Positions 62,625 to 62,998 of a DNA stretch of 62,998 bases are shown piece after piece. The DNA is from Cryptosporangium minutisporangium (GTDB lineage: Bacteria > Actinomycetota > Actinomycetes > Mycobacteriales > Cryptosporangiaceae), in the NCBI RefSeq assembly GCF_039536245.1, contig NZ_BAAAYN010000037.1, positions 1 to 62,998 on the forward strand, written 5' to 3'. A program made the translations under genes and the position numbers. The notes beneath the pieces are model-generated. The model did no database searches, was not told the DNA's origin, and saw only the letters and a list, made by a program, of their open reading frames with translations. The first letter of the stretch is position 1. The number at the start of each line of letters is the position of its first letter.

Positions 62625-62998
62625 TCAGGCGAACAGGGCGGCCATCCGCCGGTTCATCTCGTCCGGGTCCACGTCCTCGACGTGAGTGGCGACCGTCCAG
62701 GCGTGCCCGTACGGGTCGACGATGAACGCGTCCCGGTCACCGTAGAACTGGTTCTCCGGTGGGCGCCGCACGACGGCACCGAGCTCAGCAGCTCGCGCGA
62801 CGACCGCGTCGACGTCCTCCACGAACACGAACTGGAAGACCGGTGTACCGGGCAGGCCGCCTTCGGGCGGCGCGGTCGTGCCGCGCTGCGGGTCCTCGTC
62901 CTCGACGATCAGCACCGCGTCGCCGATCTCGATCTCCGCGTGCACAATGATCCCGCCGGGGCCCGGGGACCGCATGCGCTCGGTCGCGCCGAACACGT
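62625..62998 (-). CDS. VOC-family protein, 5' end outside window
   Basis: C-terminal portion (about 123 aa) of a glyoxalase/PhnB-like VOC protein: FGATERMRSPGPGGIIVHAEIEIGD, VFQFVFVEDVDAVVARAAEL, the ENQFYGDRDAFIVDPYGHAW end typical of PhnB-like proteins. The start codon lies beyond the window's right edge, as the N-terminal YLVVPDAARAL-type segment is not included. It precedes the YCII gene by 20 bases, so they are probably co-transcribed. VOC, YCII and sigma genes often travel together in actinobacteria. Confidence 0.86.
   Translation of the reverse strand, partial: VFGATERMRSPGPGGIIVHAEIEIGDAVLIVEDEDPQRGTTAPPEGGLPGTPVFQFVFVEDVDAVVARAAELGAVVRRPPENQFYGDRDAFIVDPYGHAWTVATHVEDVDPDEMNRRMAALFA

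Overview
The window reads as chromosomal DNA of a high-GC actinobacterium, probably a soil or mycelial actinomycete. The signs are G/C-rich third codon positions, frequent GTG starts, ATGA/GTGA start-stop overlaps, a mycosin-like protease, SigE-family and ECF sigma factors with SnoaL tails, a PucR regulator and HAF-repeat secreted proteins. The genus cannot be fixed from sequence reading alone. No rRNA, CRISPR array, intact tRNA, transposase or phage module was seen.

Layout. Bases 1-4.8 kb: a truncated SDR, a uridine-kinase-like ATPase, a VOC protein, an eroded MmyB-type regulator, and a TetR with operator half-sites facing an ABM protein/methyltransferase/lipoprotein operon. 4.9-7.5 kb: CPBP protease, histidine kinase and response regulator in one coupled operon. 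7.6-21.8 kb: small regulator/enzyme units (TetR/MFS, a hydrolase, a MerR-beta-clamp fusion, an ECF sigma factor, a DHFR-like gene, a TetR/SnoaL/TfoX operon) separated by gene remnants, plus an epoxide-hydrolase-fold protein that has lost its catalytic residues. 21.8-42.8 kb: serine hydrolase with an OmpR two-component pair, secreted proteins, DedA, two NarL-type two-component pairs, SGNH hydrolase, PucR, SigE-type sigma/anti-sigma, a fused sigma/quinone-reductase scar, and a transmembrane subtilase joined to a winged-helix/TPR module. 43-52.6 kb: an ArsR/MFS/PEP-mutase unit, an acyl-CoA ligase, an RHH/DUF4097/ABC exporter unit and a TetR/MFS pair. 52.6-60.2 kb: a copper island (CopZ, secreted copper protein, CopA, DUF305 lipoprotein, CopB-like ATPase, methyltransferase) with two nearly identical CsoR-type operators. 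60.2-63 kb: an ECF41 sigma factor with its SDR partner and a matching promoter, then YCII and VOC genes beside a sigma-factor scar.

Two themes stand out. First, much local regulation is legible: regulator genes sit beside inverted-repeat operators, and the copper sites, the ArsR sites and the ECF41 promoter connect specific genes. Second, about a dozen gene remnants or frameshifted genes occur in 63 kb, several being clean joins of two half-genes. This suggests repeated small deletions rather than one insertion event. Single-base frameshifts could also be sequencing errors. The most promising unexplained items are the subtilase-WH-TPR membrane protein, the MerR-beta-clamp fusion with a possible internal start, and the catalytically dead epoxide hydrolase.
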